64,000 nt of DNA from Corythucha ciliata (taxonomy: Eukaryota > Arthropoda > Insecta > Hemiptera > Tingidae). The stretch is from NCBI GenBank assembly GCA_038030265.1, contig CM075939.1:29989253-30053252 (forward strand), given 5' to 3'. Made by a program: the position numbers and the translations under genes. Every line of letters starts with the position of its first letter. Position 1 is the stretch's first letter. This document shows positions 46,175 through 58,012 of this stretch, in pieces. The notes beneath the pieces are model-generated. The model did no database searches and was not told the origin of the DNA. It saw only the letters and a list, made by a program, of their open reading frames with translations.

Positions 46175-46488
46175 AGGACCTCCCTATAATAATATAATAA
46201 TAATTAGTGAGCGCCGGGTTTCGAAACCCGGCAGGCGCCAAAGCCTCCTTTGGGCTCATACGCCTTACCCTGATCCAACTGTGCACTTCACACCCGTACT
46301 ACGCGAGCGTTTCGGTCGGTGCGCGGTTTGTTGAACGCACAGCGCCGGGAACGCCCACACGAAGCCGAGTGTGCCGTGTCACAGTTCGCCGCTGCCTTGT
46401 AGTGAAATGGGCAATAGCTAGATTCGAACCCAGGCCCGCTGGGTTGCAAAGCGAGTATTGTATCCATTACACCACCTAGGCGCGCCTT
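46175..46488 (-). mobile_element. tRNA-derived SINE
   Basis: On the minus strand, the head contains an A-box-like TAGGTGGTGTAATGGATACA (near 46455-46478) and a perfect B box GGTTCGAATCT (46420-46430) in tRNA-like spacing. The GC-rich body continues to a 20-bp palindrome GCCGGGTTTCGAAACCCGGC (46213-46232) and an ATT-rich tail at 46180-46206. No intact tRNA cloverleaf is formed, and there is a non-tRNA body of about 230 bp, so a SINE is preferred over a tRNA gene. Duplication not found. Confidence 0.75.
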
Positions 46489-46618
46489 CCTCTCCGAAAT
46501 GAATCTCACTTGAATCAGGCTATTTTTTTTTTTTTTTTTCGGGGCTCCCCGACTACTAATTGCTTAATATAAATTATTCAAATTCAATATTTGTTCGTTA
46601 TACTTGTTAGGTTATTAC

Positions 46619-47445
46619 TAGGGATCGGATTTTTATGCTCTAAAAAACTGCAAAATATGCCCTATAAAATGCCCATAAATTGAGGAAATATGCGCTTAAA
46701 TATGGACCAACAAAATCAAATTAGGGGAATTTTTTACTCTTTCTTTCGTTGATTTTGAATGTATAGGGGGTTGGAAATTATGGCACAGTACAGAATCTTA
46801 AGTGAAACATTAAAACAAAACTTAAACCCCGACAAATACAAACAGAAAAGGCCAGTTATTCAAATTAACAGTCCGTTTGAAACTCCCTGGCGAATGCATT
46901 CACTTTACTTGCTAAAGTGATTCGTTCTTTCAGCATTATCATGTTCCCAAAACGAACTAAGAAGTAATACATTGTACGAAAAGCAGAAAAAAAAAAAAAC
47001 TAGAAATTACATAGAATTGAAAGGCGCTTCAAACAGTTGGCAAGATGCGCGCAATCCTTGTCCCTTATCAAACGAAAAAAGAGGAGCGTAACTTTGTCTT
47101 GCACTATTTTCACTGGGCCGCTCGCTGAACCTACAATAAGTGATTTCTCGCTGAAGCATGCAGTTTTCATCGGGAGTCGCGTTTGGCAGTTATTTCAACT
47201 CTGCCCCACGCCGCACTTTTCAAAGTCCAATAATTTTGTTGTTCTAGAATATTTTTGTGCGTCAATAATAAAAAATGAACGCGTTGGGCGTTTATGCACT
47301 GTTTGGTTAGATCAGGAATATTTTATTTTCTTTAAAATAAGTAATTTTATGCTTTTAACCCTAAATTATGCGTTTTCATGCTGCTATCCCTCAAATAATG
47401 CAATTTTATGCAAAAAAATTCTTCGCAATGAAAATCCGATCCCTA
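46619..47445. mobile_element. hAT-type MITE, TAGGGATCGG ends, 827 bp
   Basis: The ends TAGGGATCGGATTTT and AAAATCCGATCCCTA are exact inverted repeats flanked by the exact 8-bp duplication GTTATTAC (46611-46618, 47446-47453). ATGC/GCAT words are dense in both subterminal 120 bp (TTTATGC, AATATGCCC, AAATGCCC; TTATGCG, TCATGC, AATGCA, TTATGCA). An ORF at 47037-47498 runs through the right end and is incidental. No transposase. Confidence 0.93.
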
Positions 47446-47771
47446 GTTATTACTATTTGTTTAGAATTTTTATTGTATGTATTGCAGTACTAGGCTGACT
47501 CGATATTGTACTAATATTGCTCTTCTGAATGTATAGCGACAAAGATGCGGGCATATTAACTAGTAACTAGTAAACTAAAATCGAATGTATAATTGTTTGG
47601 CGGAAGTGAACTTTCGACTTTTACGATTGTCTGTCATAAAGATCTCTGTCTCTTGCTTGTTTCTCGCATGCAAATGGACGGTTGGCTCTGTTTTTGTCGG
47701 GTACTGAAGAAGACTAAGAGCATCTAAAGTAATTTTCAATGTGTATACAAGAGATTACAAGTTCCGAATTA

Positions 47772-47916
47772 GGGTTAGTTCGACAGTGTCCGTTTAAGCG
47801 TTGCTAAGGGTTTAAACGATTTTGTATTGGAATTGCTAATTTCTGATTGGGGTGTGAACACCTAAGCTCAGCTTAGTGTTAAACGGAACTTTAAACCCAT
47901 GTGGTCGACCCGGGCC
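47772..47916. mobile_element. 145-bp MITE, GGTCGAC family, copy 1
   Basis: It shares TTAAGCGTTGCTAAGGGTTT, AAACGATTTTGTATT, CTAATTTCTGATTGGGG and GGAACTTTAAACCCATGTGG with 53847-53991. The ends GGGTTAGTTCGACAG and GTGGTCGACCCGGGCC are inverted. Left flank TTA (47769-47771), right TTT (47917-47919), so one flank has probably mutated. Confidence 0.8.
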
Positions 47917-47937
47917 TTTATCACCTCGTTATCCGGA

Positions 47938-48101
47938 TTAATCCCGAATTAATCGGCTCAGTTGTGAATCCGGATTAATAATATTGACGACTTCTTGGGG
48001 GTGGGTCTCAGCCACAAACCTTCTCGGGGCGGCGGGACCTAGAGGCAATGCCACGCTCCCCTTGGACATCGCTTGCGCCCCCCGCAGGTTGTGAATCACT
48101 G
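47938..48101 (-). mobile_element. Lone hAT-type end
   Basis: On the minus strand, CAGTGATTCACAACCTGCGG starting at 48101 resembles a hAT terminus of the CAGTGGTTCTCAACC type, followed by GGGGGGCGCAAGCG and a GC-rich stretch to 47999. No matching second end or duplication is evident, so it is truncated or solitary. Confidence 0.35.
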
Positions 48102-50569
48102 CTCTAACTCTAGACTGTACTTCCTGCAACGGGCTATATAAATCACGTTGATTGGGGAAAACTCCTTAAATGCTTTCAACTACAGATCTTCCACGCGAGT
48201 TTCCAACATGCATTCTTTAAGTTAAGCAATGAAAATTAATATTCCATGACACAAGCTCATTCTCGAACCGGCATCCGGCGTATTGCTGATTCCAAGGCCA
48301 CGCATTCAACGGTTCTCGACCCCAAGCGTTGACCGAGAAAAGTGCGGCCTTCTTTTTCGTTTGTTGACGTTTTCTTTCGACTATTCAAACAATTTACTCG
48401 TATATGTCACAGCTTCAAAAGTCCTTCAGAATTGAAGGAGTACAGTGAAAGTCAAAAAGCAAAAGTAAACATTGAGCGTCGTGGGAACAGAGCGTTTAAA
48501 AATACGCTCCCTTTGTGAATTGCGGTGATTTTATAAACTCAAAGTACCTACCGTTTATTTTTCATTTATTTATAGGTAGGTACCTACTATTTAAAATTAT
48601 TTTGAATCTTGGAAAGAGTCTGCTCAACTTTCCACCAATTAATAATGAAGGATAGTTGGTTTCTAGCAGTATTTCCTCGTGAAGGATTAGGTCGAGACAA
48701 TTAAATGGGGGTTCGTCGCCCATTAATAATTATCTTACTCCGCCGATCTTTACGCGTTGGAGCTTACCCCTAATATGCTTTTATGTAGCAGTAAAACATA
48801 CCCCGTGCGGAATAGGTATACTGGTCTCAAAAAAGCTGATTAACATCGAGCTAGACGCTACGAACCTATATTATAGAACAAGTGGGATGCTACTACGAAT
48901 TACTAGGGCACAATAGGAATGACTTTTTGTGGGAACCTACTTTCCCTTACTCGACCATAATATACTACACTTTTACTTTCCATAGTTCACAATGATACTG
49001 AAAATGATACTTTTATTTTATTGCGTCTCATCGTATACCACTTGTATTTGACTTTTGATTTCTCAGTTGAAGAACTTGTCAAAATACGACAATGTAACGA
49101 TCGGAGAACGATTTTCTCGTCCATTAAGCATAAGAAATATTCTATTCGGCCGCTGACAAATTGCAGCATCGAGCCTCGGCAAGAAAGATCCTTTCAGAGT
49201 ACCGTTTTCAGAGAGGAAACCGTTTAATTTCTGAGATTCGTAAGTTACTTTCTCCTGATCCAAATGAGTTTTATTTTATTTATTTTTTATAACAGAAAAT
49301 CCTCCTTCTCGTATCCTCATAACCACAATCCCGTAAGTTACGTTTTATACATTTCAAGTTTATATCAGTGCCAGGTATTTCGGTAATTTGAAATTAATTA
49401 TAAGAAAAAAATGGCTACTTTCTTTTCATTTGAGCTTTCGTTAACCTTTCTTTCTTTCTTAGGAAAAACCTGAAAGATGGATGCGTGACAAGTCTCTTTT
49501 GTTTGTCTGATGTTCTCTCAAGCATTGCAAAACCATTATAACGCCGACGAAGTGTAATGCTCAACAGTTTCGTGCACAAGGCGTTTGTTTGGAAGGGATG
49601 CCATTCATATTACACTTCGTGAGAAAATCGTTTAACATCCCCCTCCCCTTCCACTAATGGATCTCTATTTTAAGCTGTATCGCACCAACTTCTAGCATTT
49701 TCACGATCCACGTGCGAAATGTACGCGGTTGCACGCTAGCCACAAAGCCCCTCTTAGCCACAACGTTCGCGTTCCTGCTGGGCAGCCTGGGCTTCGTTTA
49801 TTTGTAATTACAATTTTTTTAGCAGTAAAACCACAATGCTTGAAACAAAAATAAAATTTCCTCACGAGCCAGAGAGGTAAGGAGAGATCATAAACGTTTT
49901 GTGAATAGGAAAAGGCTCGACTGAAAAAAAGTGAGAGCCTTGAAAAGAGAGTAAAATGTGTTACCAAGTGGTTGACACCATTAAAAAGGTTGTATTTTCA
50001 AAAGGAAGGCCTAATGTTTGTGTAAAAACGTCAACTGTATTCACAAACAACAACACACGGTAAAATCATAATAGCTTAAGTACTACTCCTCACCGTTTTA
50101 CGAGCAAAGTATTTGGAATATTTCATTTTTCAGGCAGAGCCTGAAGTTCAATTTTGACTTTCCTCGATTTTTAAATGAAACCCTGCGTGCGTGCTTGTGA
50201 AAAATTATTAACTTCATCGATGGCCTGTCTGTACTATCCGTGGTCACTGACAGATAATAGACGTTTTGGATTCTTAATCTCAACAACGCTACAACGTTGT
50301 ATCACGGCTCGAGTGATGAAACTTGTGCGTAAGGCCAGATCCAACGATCCGGCGCCGACTGCGAATGTTGGTGAGGTGGGGTAGGGGGGATCGTACTTCA
50401 CCGAAACCCCTTGCTTCGCCCCATCATACCATTCTTACTTATTAAAATATGTATAGTATAGTCTCTAATAGATACAATTTTCTTCAGATGGAGTCGTATA
50501 TGCCCAACACTTCTCTCATTGTCAGTCAGGGTTGGCTGGAGGAGTGACGGTGTGTCAAATGCTTAAAAA
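48102..50569. other. Intergenic; nothing recognised
   Basis: A small inverted pair GAAGTGTAAT / ATTACACTTC brackets 49549-49620. ORFs near 49021-49263 overlap on both strands and have no homology. No exon supported. Confidence 0.35.
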
Positions 50570-51410
50570 ACGAAGAATTCGGAATTTCCCGTCACAAAAA
50601 GTTTTATTTTAAAAAAGGGACTAGTTTCGACAATGAGTCATTTTCAATCTAAGAGACGAAGAAACAATTATGTTCAAAGCATAATTATCAACAAACATTT
50701 ACAAACCTCATTCGCCTTACCTCTAGATCCCGGAAAACAAAAAACAAAACAAAAAAATAATAATAAAATAAAGTAATTAAATAAATCAATAAATAAAAAC
50801 GACAAAAGTCACAACAGAAGATGTCACATTCACATTGTGACAGGGCTTAACTAGCCTGAATGAAACCCCAAAATGAAATGGGATAACAAGGAGCAACAGA
50901 GGACAAGTCTAGGCATTCAGTTCCCTCCCGATGGGTCTGTTCTGACTCCCACCCCTGCGGCTTCCCATCCCAGCAGGGAAAAGGTCCAGACACTTATTGA
51001 GGCACGGCGAGAGCTCGAACTCGGTTACCCGGTTAATTAAGTCCTCACCACTTGCGCGACTATGACGGACAATCTCGAACTTCTCCAACCAGGTCATCAA
51101 TGGTCCCTTCTTTACCGAGTGTAAAAGGTTCACTTTCCAATTTTCTGTCGCATGCCCAGTGACCCGCACGTGTTAGCCCAGCTCCGAAGCTCCACCCGAA
51201 GTTCAATAACCCTAGTGCCCAGTCGGCGCCCCGTTTGCCCAATATAAAAACGACCACACTGACACTCGATTTTGTAAACGCCCGACATCCCCAGCAAGCC
51301 CTTAGAATCTTTGGTACGGGAAACCATTTGGCGCAGATTGCCCACCGAGCGATAGACGACCCGCTGATTTCCATCCCGCAGGATGCCTGCCATCTTATGT
51401 AAGTCCCTAC
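50570..51410 (-). pseudogene. Penelope-like element: GIY-YIG endonuclease remnant
   Basis: From 51393 the minus strand encodes the RT-endonuclease junction and GIY-YIG domain of a Penelope-like element: GNLRQMVSRTKDSKGLLG, SGVYKIECQCGRFYIGQTGR and RLGTRV. It then shifts frame twice (CDRKLESEPFTLGKEG; LMTWLEKFEIVRHSRASGED) toward FELSPCLNKCLDLFP at 50960. The downstream GACAATGAGTCATTTTC / TCGAAACTAGTCCC region (50610-50650) resembles 3' noncoding sequence of such elements. The RT is missing upstream. Dead copy. Confidence 0.88.
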
Positions 51411-52780
51411 CTAGATATGGAACAACGACATATGAACTTGGAGAACTTGGAGCCGCACGTCAGGAAGTGTCAAGGGGCACGTGCCCCGACAGCAACCGGA
51501 CAATCGCAGCGCTTTGTTAAGTTATAGGGTGGGGGGGGGGCTTTATCTCACTATGTCAATTAGCAGCAGAGAAACAGAGTGCATCTCTGTTTTTTTCTCA
51601 GAAAGTCAACCCCGCGAAATTGAGAGGGGTGGGTTAATACAGCATTCGCGGCCTAGAGAGGGACGAGCTTGCGAAATTCTGTATTGAAGGAGGGGGAGGA
51701 GGGAAAGTTGCAGACTCTGCAGGCCCTCCAATGCAGAGCATGAAATGGAAAGCTCAGAAAGATCTGCATCAAGCAACGGGAACCAGTTCTTTGAAGTTGT
51801 GGCTTGTTGGTTGTCAAAAGTTCTGCCTCTCGAAATTTCGTGTGCAAACTGTGATTCTATGTCTACCCCCCCCCCCCAATTAGATTACTTAAAACAAAAA
51901 TAATAAAATCGTTACATCACCTGTTGCAAGGTGCTGTCCTCTGTGTACTGGGCTATCTTGAGCGGGCAAGATTGAGAAAATTCGGTTCTCTTATTGGCTG
52001 GAGCACGAATAATCCATAAAATCGAGTACTTTAAAAAACCTAAAGAAGCAGAATTAATTTCGCACGCACATCCCTTAATGTGTGTGGGATATGAGAGGGA
52101 GAGATAGCCTTTGCCCACCCATCAGAAAACGCCCATGGGTGGAGCGACATCTGCGTGCATCGAGCTCGAACCCCTGGGTCATCAAGTGAGCGGTCACAGT
52201 CGCCCCCTCCCCTCATCACCCCTTAAAAACAGTTTCTTTAATCCTGCTTTCTCTCGCTCTGTGATCTGTAGTTTTTAATTCGTGTCCTTCGCCCAGAATG
52301 CAGCGTAAAGCTAATCATTTGCCGCCTGGATTATGTTCCTTACTTCTCCCATAAAGCAGTGTGATATTGTTAAGCAGCTGAAGTGTCCGTTTCTTGGCTC
52401 GATACTTTTTAGTTTCAGGCTAAAGTTCGTTTTCAAGTATGCATCGTCGGGTTTTTTGGGTAAACATAACAATTTCTGGCCGTATTATTATTAGCTTATG
52501 ATGTACAATGCTGCAATGTGATTGTACCACTGTGAGTTAAATGCCAGTTATTGGATCCAACAAAACTGGCGATCCATTCAAGAAACCGTTAATTTAGACT
52601 CAAACTATGGAGTCTTGACCCTAGAAACTGACTGTTTAGCTTACTACCGGGAACCCCCCGACTCATGAATTGACAATTCAGGCATTCAAACTGAGTAATT
52701 AGCCTACCTAAAATAATAATCTTGAAAAGTCACAATTTTTCGACGAAACCTCTATAGAAACGGTAACATGACGGAATACC
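51411..52780. other. Intergenic; possible SINE head at 52140-52200
   Basis: No gene. On the minus strand GACCGCTCACTTGATGACCC followed by AGGGGTTCGAGCTCG (52150-52195) loosely resembles a tRNA-like region with a B box, but an A box is not convincing. Confidence 0.3.
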
Positions 52781-52782
52781 TA

Positions 52783-54428
52783 CACTGGGGAAAAAAGACG
52801 GTTTTCATACTCGGTTAAAGAGCGTAAACGGTTAAAATACAGTAGTTTTCACCGTGGTTTTTAACCGTGCACAACTACCGCGTTACGCGGTTATATGGTT
52901 GATTAACCGTTTAATAGCACTCTGAACGGTTACAAGGAACGTCTAGCTGGATAGAATTAACATGATCTTATAAAGGTTAGGAATAATTACACAGTAGCAT
53001 AAACCGAGTCATAACTCTTAACCGTGGAACACGAACACGGTTGGCGATTATAAACAAAAACCATAACCCAATTGCTCCGCTGAACTGGCCGAGTAAAGAA
53101 CTTCCTTAACCGTGTGATTTTTACGCAATCGTTAGAGCTTACCGTCTAGCGTTTCCCAAGGTCAAAAGAGATTCAACTCGTGACTGGTGGGACGTTAGTG
53201 CACGTTTCAGTTAACCGTCAAATACGGCTTAGTTAACCGTCCACCTACGCAATTGCTCTCCTTTTTGTTAGAGGCGGGTGGAACGTCCCTTCTTGGTCAG
53301 CAAAAATGTTGGGTGAGCGGTATACACAAACGTGTTTCTCTGATACACACTTTTAGGTTATTTCGTACAACGCACTTTTTGACCGTGTAAAGAGAGGGGA
53401 GACCATTACTTTCAAGCTTAAGCTGATGGAAATTCAGTTTAGTTGATGCCTTCTCGGCCGTTTTTTCGCGTACTTATTCCAACCTCTTTGAAATTTTTGA
53501 GTGAAATGAGTGACTATTAACGAGAGGAAGTTTTCGAGCTTAATGATATTGATTCATATTTTTGACATTAGTCGTTCAAAATGCGTAAAGTACTAGGTAG
53601 GTATATGTTCTGTACGTATTTTGAAATCTGTAACTTTGACGTTTATGTTTTATGTTTATTTTCAGAACTGTAGTAAATAGCGCAGAATGTAGTCAATAGT
53701 TCTCAAGAATTACATTTTCATTCACACCACCGTGATATCTCATATTCACCAACAGGAACTTGCAAATTGAACGCGTTAAAAAAATGTAACATGCTTTGGA
53801 GCAACAAAACGCGGGTAAGTTTCCTGCACTCCATCTCTACGACTTAGCGTTAGATCGACAATGCCCGTTAAAGCGTTGCTAAGGGTTTAAACGATTTTGT
53901 ATTCAAAATACTAATTTCTGATTGGGGTTTAAGCTCTAAAGCGAAGCTTAGTGTTAAGCGGAACTTTAAACCCATGTGGTCGACCCGGGCCTTAGCACGT
54001 GATGTGAAGATAAGACTTCGGTGGACAATGTGTAACGCGCTTGGTTGGTTGAACAAGTCGTATAGTACAGAATAATATGCAAATCGTCTGCGTGCACAAA
54101 CAAGTTTAGTCCCCTGACTGGACTAACCGTGGAAGAACGGTAAATTTTACTCGGATAAAACGGTTTGAAAGCAACCGTTATGAAAAATTGCATGTGCACG
54201 GTAGGTCAGAGTACCGAGTAGACACGGTTACACGTAAGGAACACGGTCAAAAAAATTTAACTGTTTCAAAAATTGCTACACGGTTAATGCTGACCAACCG
54301 TGTACCAGTTTATTTTTGACCGCGTAATTATGCACGGTAAAAATAACTGCAATCACACGTTTGCAAATATTTTACCATGTTTGCACGGCTAAAATCTACC
54401 GTATTTCGGGCTGTTTTTTTCCCCAGTG
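52783..54428. mobile_element. CACTGGGGAAAAAA element full of AACCGT motifs (1.65 kb)
   Basis: The ends CACTGGGGAAAAAAGACGG and, reversed, CACTGGGGAAAAAAACAG are inverted and flanked by TA (52781-52782, 54429-54430). AACCGT or its complement ACGGTT recurs roughly thirty times, concentrated in the outer 450 bp on the left and the outer 320 bp on the right, in both orientations. No transposase is evident in the interior. A 145-bp MITE is inserted at 53847-53991. The superfamily is uncertain. Confidence 0.85.
53847..53991. mobile_element. 145-bp MITE, GGTCGAC family, copy 2 (nested)
   Basis: It has the same length and order as the copy at 47772-47916; flanked by TTA on both sides (53844-53846, 53992-53994), giving exact boundaries. 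The ends are GCGTTAGATCGACAATGCCC and GTGGTCGACCCGGGCC. Inserted in the CACTGGGG element. Confidence 0.88.
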
Positions 54429-54481
54429 TACGTCACCAGTAAGAGGCGTTTGATGTCGCGGAGGATAAGGGAGCGCTCTCC

Positions 54482-54600
54482 TATAAATTCAGAGGGAGCT
54501 ACGTTCGAGCGTTCCTCTGTGTGACATCCTTCAGCCCTCTCTTTCTCTCTCTTACATTGGGACAATCATCCCAATACTGCATTGGATTGTCTGACAGAAG
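54482..54600 (+). promoter_or_regulatory. Possible TATA promoter and first exon
   Basis: CCTATAAATTC at 54480-54490 lies about 30 bp before GTTCCTCTGTGTG. A strong splice-donor sequence GAAGTGAGT (54597-54605) ends a putative first exon after TCTCTCTTACATTGGGACAA. It could be a host promoter with a noncoding exon, or the promoter of a solitary LTR, since no coding exon follows nearby. An in-frame ORF at 54582-54791 has no homology. Confidence 0.3.
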
Positions 54601-54799
54601 TGAGTCGAATTATTTTAAGGAGAATAAGAATACATTTTATTTCATTTCATTTTCTTTCGCGGGTTATTTCTGTCCGCAAATTCCCCGGTCCTAATCCTCG
54701 AGCGTGGAACCGATCCGGAGTAACCGCCGTCGGTCGCGTCTCAACTTTGACTCGAGAGATTAATAATATCGCACTAGACGCTGACTATTAATGCAGAAA

Positions 54800-57180
54800 A
54801 CTGGAATTTAGCTCCAAGAACCAGACTCTTTCACTTCTCGACGCCACGAAAATGGTCCTACTCACCATATTGGACAATTTTGTGGCACAAAATGACCACT
54901 CATCCCGGGAAATGTTCATTTGTTATGTCAGGATGGTCATATCGTCCGGTTAAATACTCTAAAGCTTGAGGACTGATGATAATTCCATCAAGCCGATCCC
55001 GAGGCCTGAACGAGCTTTAGTTTTGCCGTCCACACGCTCAAACTTTCCGTAGGGAAAGACTGGCCGTGTAGCCGGGCCTTTAGACTGGAGTATCAAACTC
55101 CAAAAGGCTCCAATAGAGCAATGTGGGCTCGGGAGACGTCGGGAATTTGTCCCGTGCTTTCATGCCTACTGAATCCGCTTATGGTCTGAGTTCGTGGTCC
55201 ATAAATCGTCTACAGCAGTGAAACTTCTGTATATCCTGTATCATACATGGATATAAACGAAAAGCAATCCAATTCCTTACAGTAAACCAATCAGTTTTCT
55301 ATAAAATTGGTTCTCTTGCCCACCGGCTTAGTTGAAAACAGATCGTCGTCGAATATGCCCTGACTACACTGGCATTAGAGGCGAGATGAGATGACAAAAC
55401 GTCTGGGTATTGAGATGCATACCATTATGAATAGATCGTGAAAAATGACAATGTTGGAGGTTCGCGGTCGTATCGTAATCTCACGTTCGATGGATATTTG
55501 TTCAATGCAAATAAAAAATACAGGAATACGATTGCTATTACTACGTCACGAACCACATAGACGCATTAAAAACGAAGTACCAAGGGACTTAACGAGCACA
55601 GTGTGTTGAAATTAGCGTAAGAAATGTTTCTATAATTTGATTTTCAAATTTCTTCCCAGACAAGAACGACCCGACGACGAATATAACATGACGAATATAA
55701 CATTAGTTATATTTAAATAAAACAGAAAATAAGAAAACTTATCAATTTTGTTTACTACGTTTGTTTACATTGAGCAGGAAACCAGGGAAGCTCTGTGGCT
55801 GTTGCCCTAAAGGCAAGCTCTTTCGACAGCTGTAATCTTGGGGTCGTCCCCTTGAACCCCTCTTTCCATCGAGGCTCCCTCCGTGTTATTACTCCTCTAT
55901 GAAAGTAACCCTTGAGAACCTTGAATTTACCTCAACATCGTCAGGTCATCAATAAAAATTATCCACTAAAACGTTCCGTGTTTAAGTACAAGCTGCCTGG
56001 ACTAGTCGATTTTATGAATTCTTAAATAAATCAATCTGTTTTTGTAAGCTTTCGTTAGCACTTTACTATCCATTTTTGCCTGAACATCCGGAGTACTTAT
56101 TGTTGTGATCGAAATTTGGGATTTATCTGTAAAAACATTTTACTCTTTTTGTATTATACATTGTTGCTCATGACCCCCCAATTGTCTGACAAAAATATGC
56201 AATAACTTCCATTTCACACCACTATATCAGTTTTGATGCTTGGGGGTTATAATTAAGAGAAATTTCACAACCGCAGATGGGCGATATTTTGGAAATTCAA
56301 AGCCTATTAGACAGCTCTTTAAAGATACTTCTATGATTAATTTTAAGTGCATTATTGTTCAATCAGAAGAGCCCTTCGTATTTCATTTTAAAAATTGTCC
56401 TTAAAGCCTTGTTCACACGATACAATTTTCCAGGCAAGGGCTCCGTTCGTTTGTCACTTTCGGACTACTCCGAGCAACTCGAGATTTTGTAACCTCGTGG
56501 GTTATCATGTGAAATAACGCGAACAATTAATTGAAAAGTTAGTTTACGTTCAGTGCGACGAACAGGACTAATATCACGATCAATCTTTTTGAAAAAATGT
56601 GGCTACGAAAATTATTCACGGAAAATCGCTTTATGAGAAAAACTTAAGTTTATTCAAGTCAATGTGATTGGGGATGTGCTAATCCTAATGATGGGTAGCA
56701 GGGGACTGGGATTGGCCGTAAAAAAAAGTCTACAGTTTTTCTAATTTTTCGCGCGTTTCTGACGGATTATAGCGCACGTAGAGGGCAAACTTAACTGAAA
56801 AGGACTTGTAGCGATCTTGAAGCTTTAAAAGTTTTGGTGGTGGGGAGCATTTTTCTGCTCCCAGTGACCACTTACTTAGAACGGTTTCTCTGGCGACTCC
56901 GTAGTTCAACGTACTGTAACTCATTTAAGATTTGTTCCTATAGATGCGTATGTAAGTGGCACTGACAGTATACAATTAATTAAGACTCAACTATCTTGAC
57001 TGGACGTGTAAGGGGGGCCTATTTTAATGCATTCTGTTTTTGATTAATCTCAGTGAACTTCGTTTCTTTCATTCGGAGTTCAACTTGCCCTCATTCTCAG
57101 CTCAGTTACTGTAACAATTTTTTCCAGGGAAGTTCAGCCCGCAACGCTTCCGTGTATTCAAGTAGAATGTCACAACCCCT
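54800..57180. other. Intergenic; lone transposon end at 56404
   Basis: AAGCCTTGTTCACACGATAC (56404-56423) equals the terminal sequence of the P-superfamily-like transposon at 42228-44742, but no opposite end is seen. No gene recognised. Confidence 0.4.
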
Positions 57181-57182
57181 AA

Positions 57183-57369
57183 GGCCCCTTTCTCACTAGG
57201 GGAAAAAAGACACCGAAGCGCGCGTCAGCGTCCGACTCTTGCAGTAAAACCACATAGAACTCTATGGGGTCTTTTACATTGGGCGCTTATGCGAGAGTAG
57301 CCTCTCCCCCGAGAAAAAAGACGCCGACTAGCGCGGCGGCGACTTTTTTCTCCAAATGTGAAAAGGCCC
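57183..57369. mobile_element. MITE, GGCCCCTTTCTCACTAGGGG ends
   Basis: The left GGCCCCTTTCTCACTAGGGG-AAAAAAGAC pairs with CTTTTTTCTCCAAATGTG-AAAAGGCCC at the right, and central blocks with CGCGCG and GCGCGGCG also pair. Flanks TAA and TCA differ by one base. A minus-strand ORF at 57225-57407 is a by-product. Confidence 0.65.
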
Positions 57370-57937
57370 TCAAGAGAACTTTTACTACCAGGTGAGCTCA
57401 CGGCCATATTGGGGTAGATGAAATTATCATAAATAATTTAATAAAGCCTCGTGGGATAGTACTTCCAATTCCATGCACCCCTCCTAACCATTAAATATCA
57501 ACGTTATCTACTCCAAAATGCCTGATGGGCTCACTCGGTTGTATAGTTACCTAGACAGCGTGGTTTGTTGCCACAGAGGATTACAAGCCACACATGCTTC
57601 ATTACACCTCGTTCACATGCTCTATGTTATGAGTCTGTGGAGTGTATGTATTTATGCAACCAAACAAATTCATTCCCTCGAAAAATGAAGCATTTTGATA
57701 GGTTGTATTGGCGATGTAGCTGTCACTAGCGGCTCTAGTGTCGTGTAATAATGAAATAGGTGCTCCCCACATATGTTATTTTTTATTCTACATGATTCTG
57801 AAATCCAATTTTACGGCCGCGAATGACTCCTAAAAGTGTCTCTTTTCTTGCCTAGGAGCTAAAGTATTTTACGGCCGAAAATTTTACGCATTTTAGATCC
57901 TAGGCTCTAATAGTATAGTAGATAAAGTGTGATTTTG

Positions 57938-58012
57938 CCTACTCGTGTTTTTTTAGTGAACGAGGCGTATGACGTACGCCTGCGCCTGTTCACTAAAAAA
58001 AACACGAGCAGG
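57938..58012. repeat. Palindromic stretch, CCTACTCGTGTTTTTTTAGTG arms
   Basis: CCTACTCGTGTTTTTTTAG ... TGAAC pairs with GTTCACTAAAAAAAACACGA ... GCAGG around a 27-bp centre that itself contains GCGTATGACGTACGC. Arms are about 24 bp with one or two differences. Confidence 0.8.

Noticed and set aside
46420..46488. tRNA gene on the minus strand
   Set aside because: A- and B-box motifs are present, but the acceptor and anticodon stems do not pair well and about 230 bp of SINE-like body and an ATT tail follow.
50600..50660. Hammerhead ribozyme of a Penelope-like element
   Set aside because: CGAAAC is present next to ACTAGTC, but the required CTGATGA core is absent, so the catalytic fold cannot be supported.
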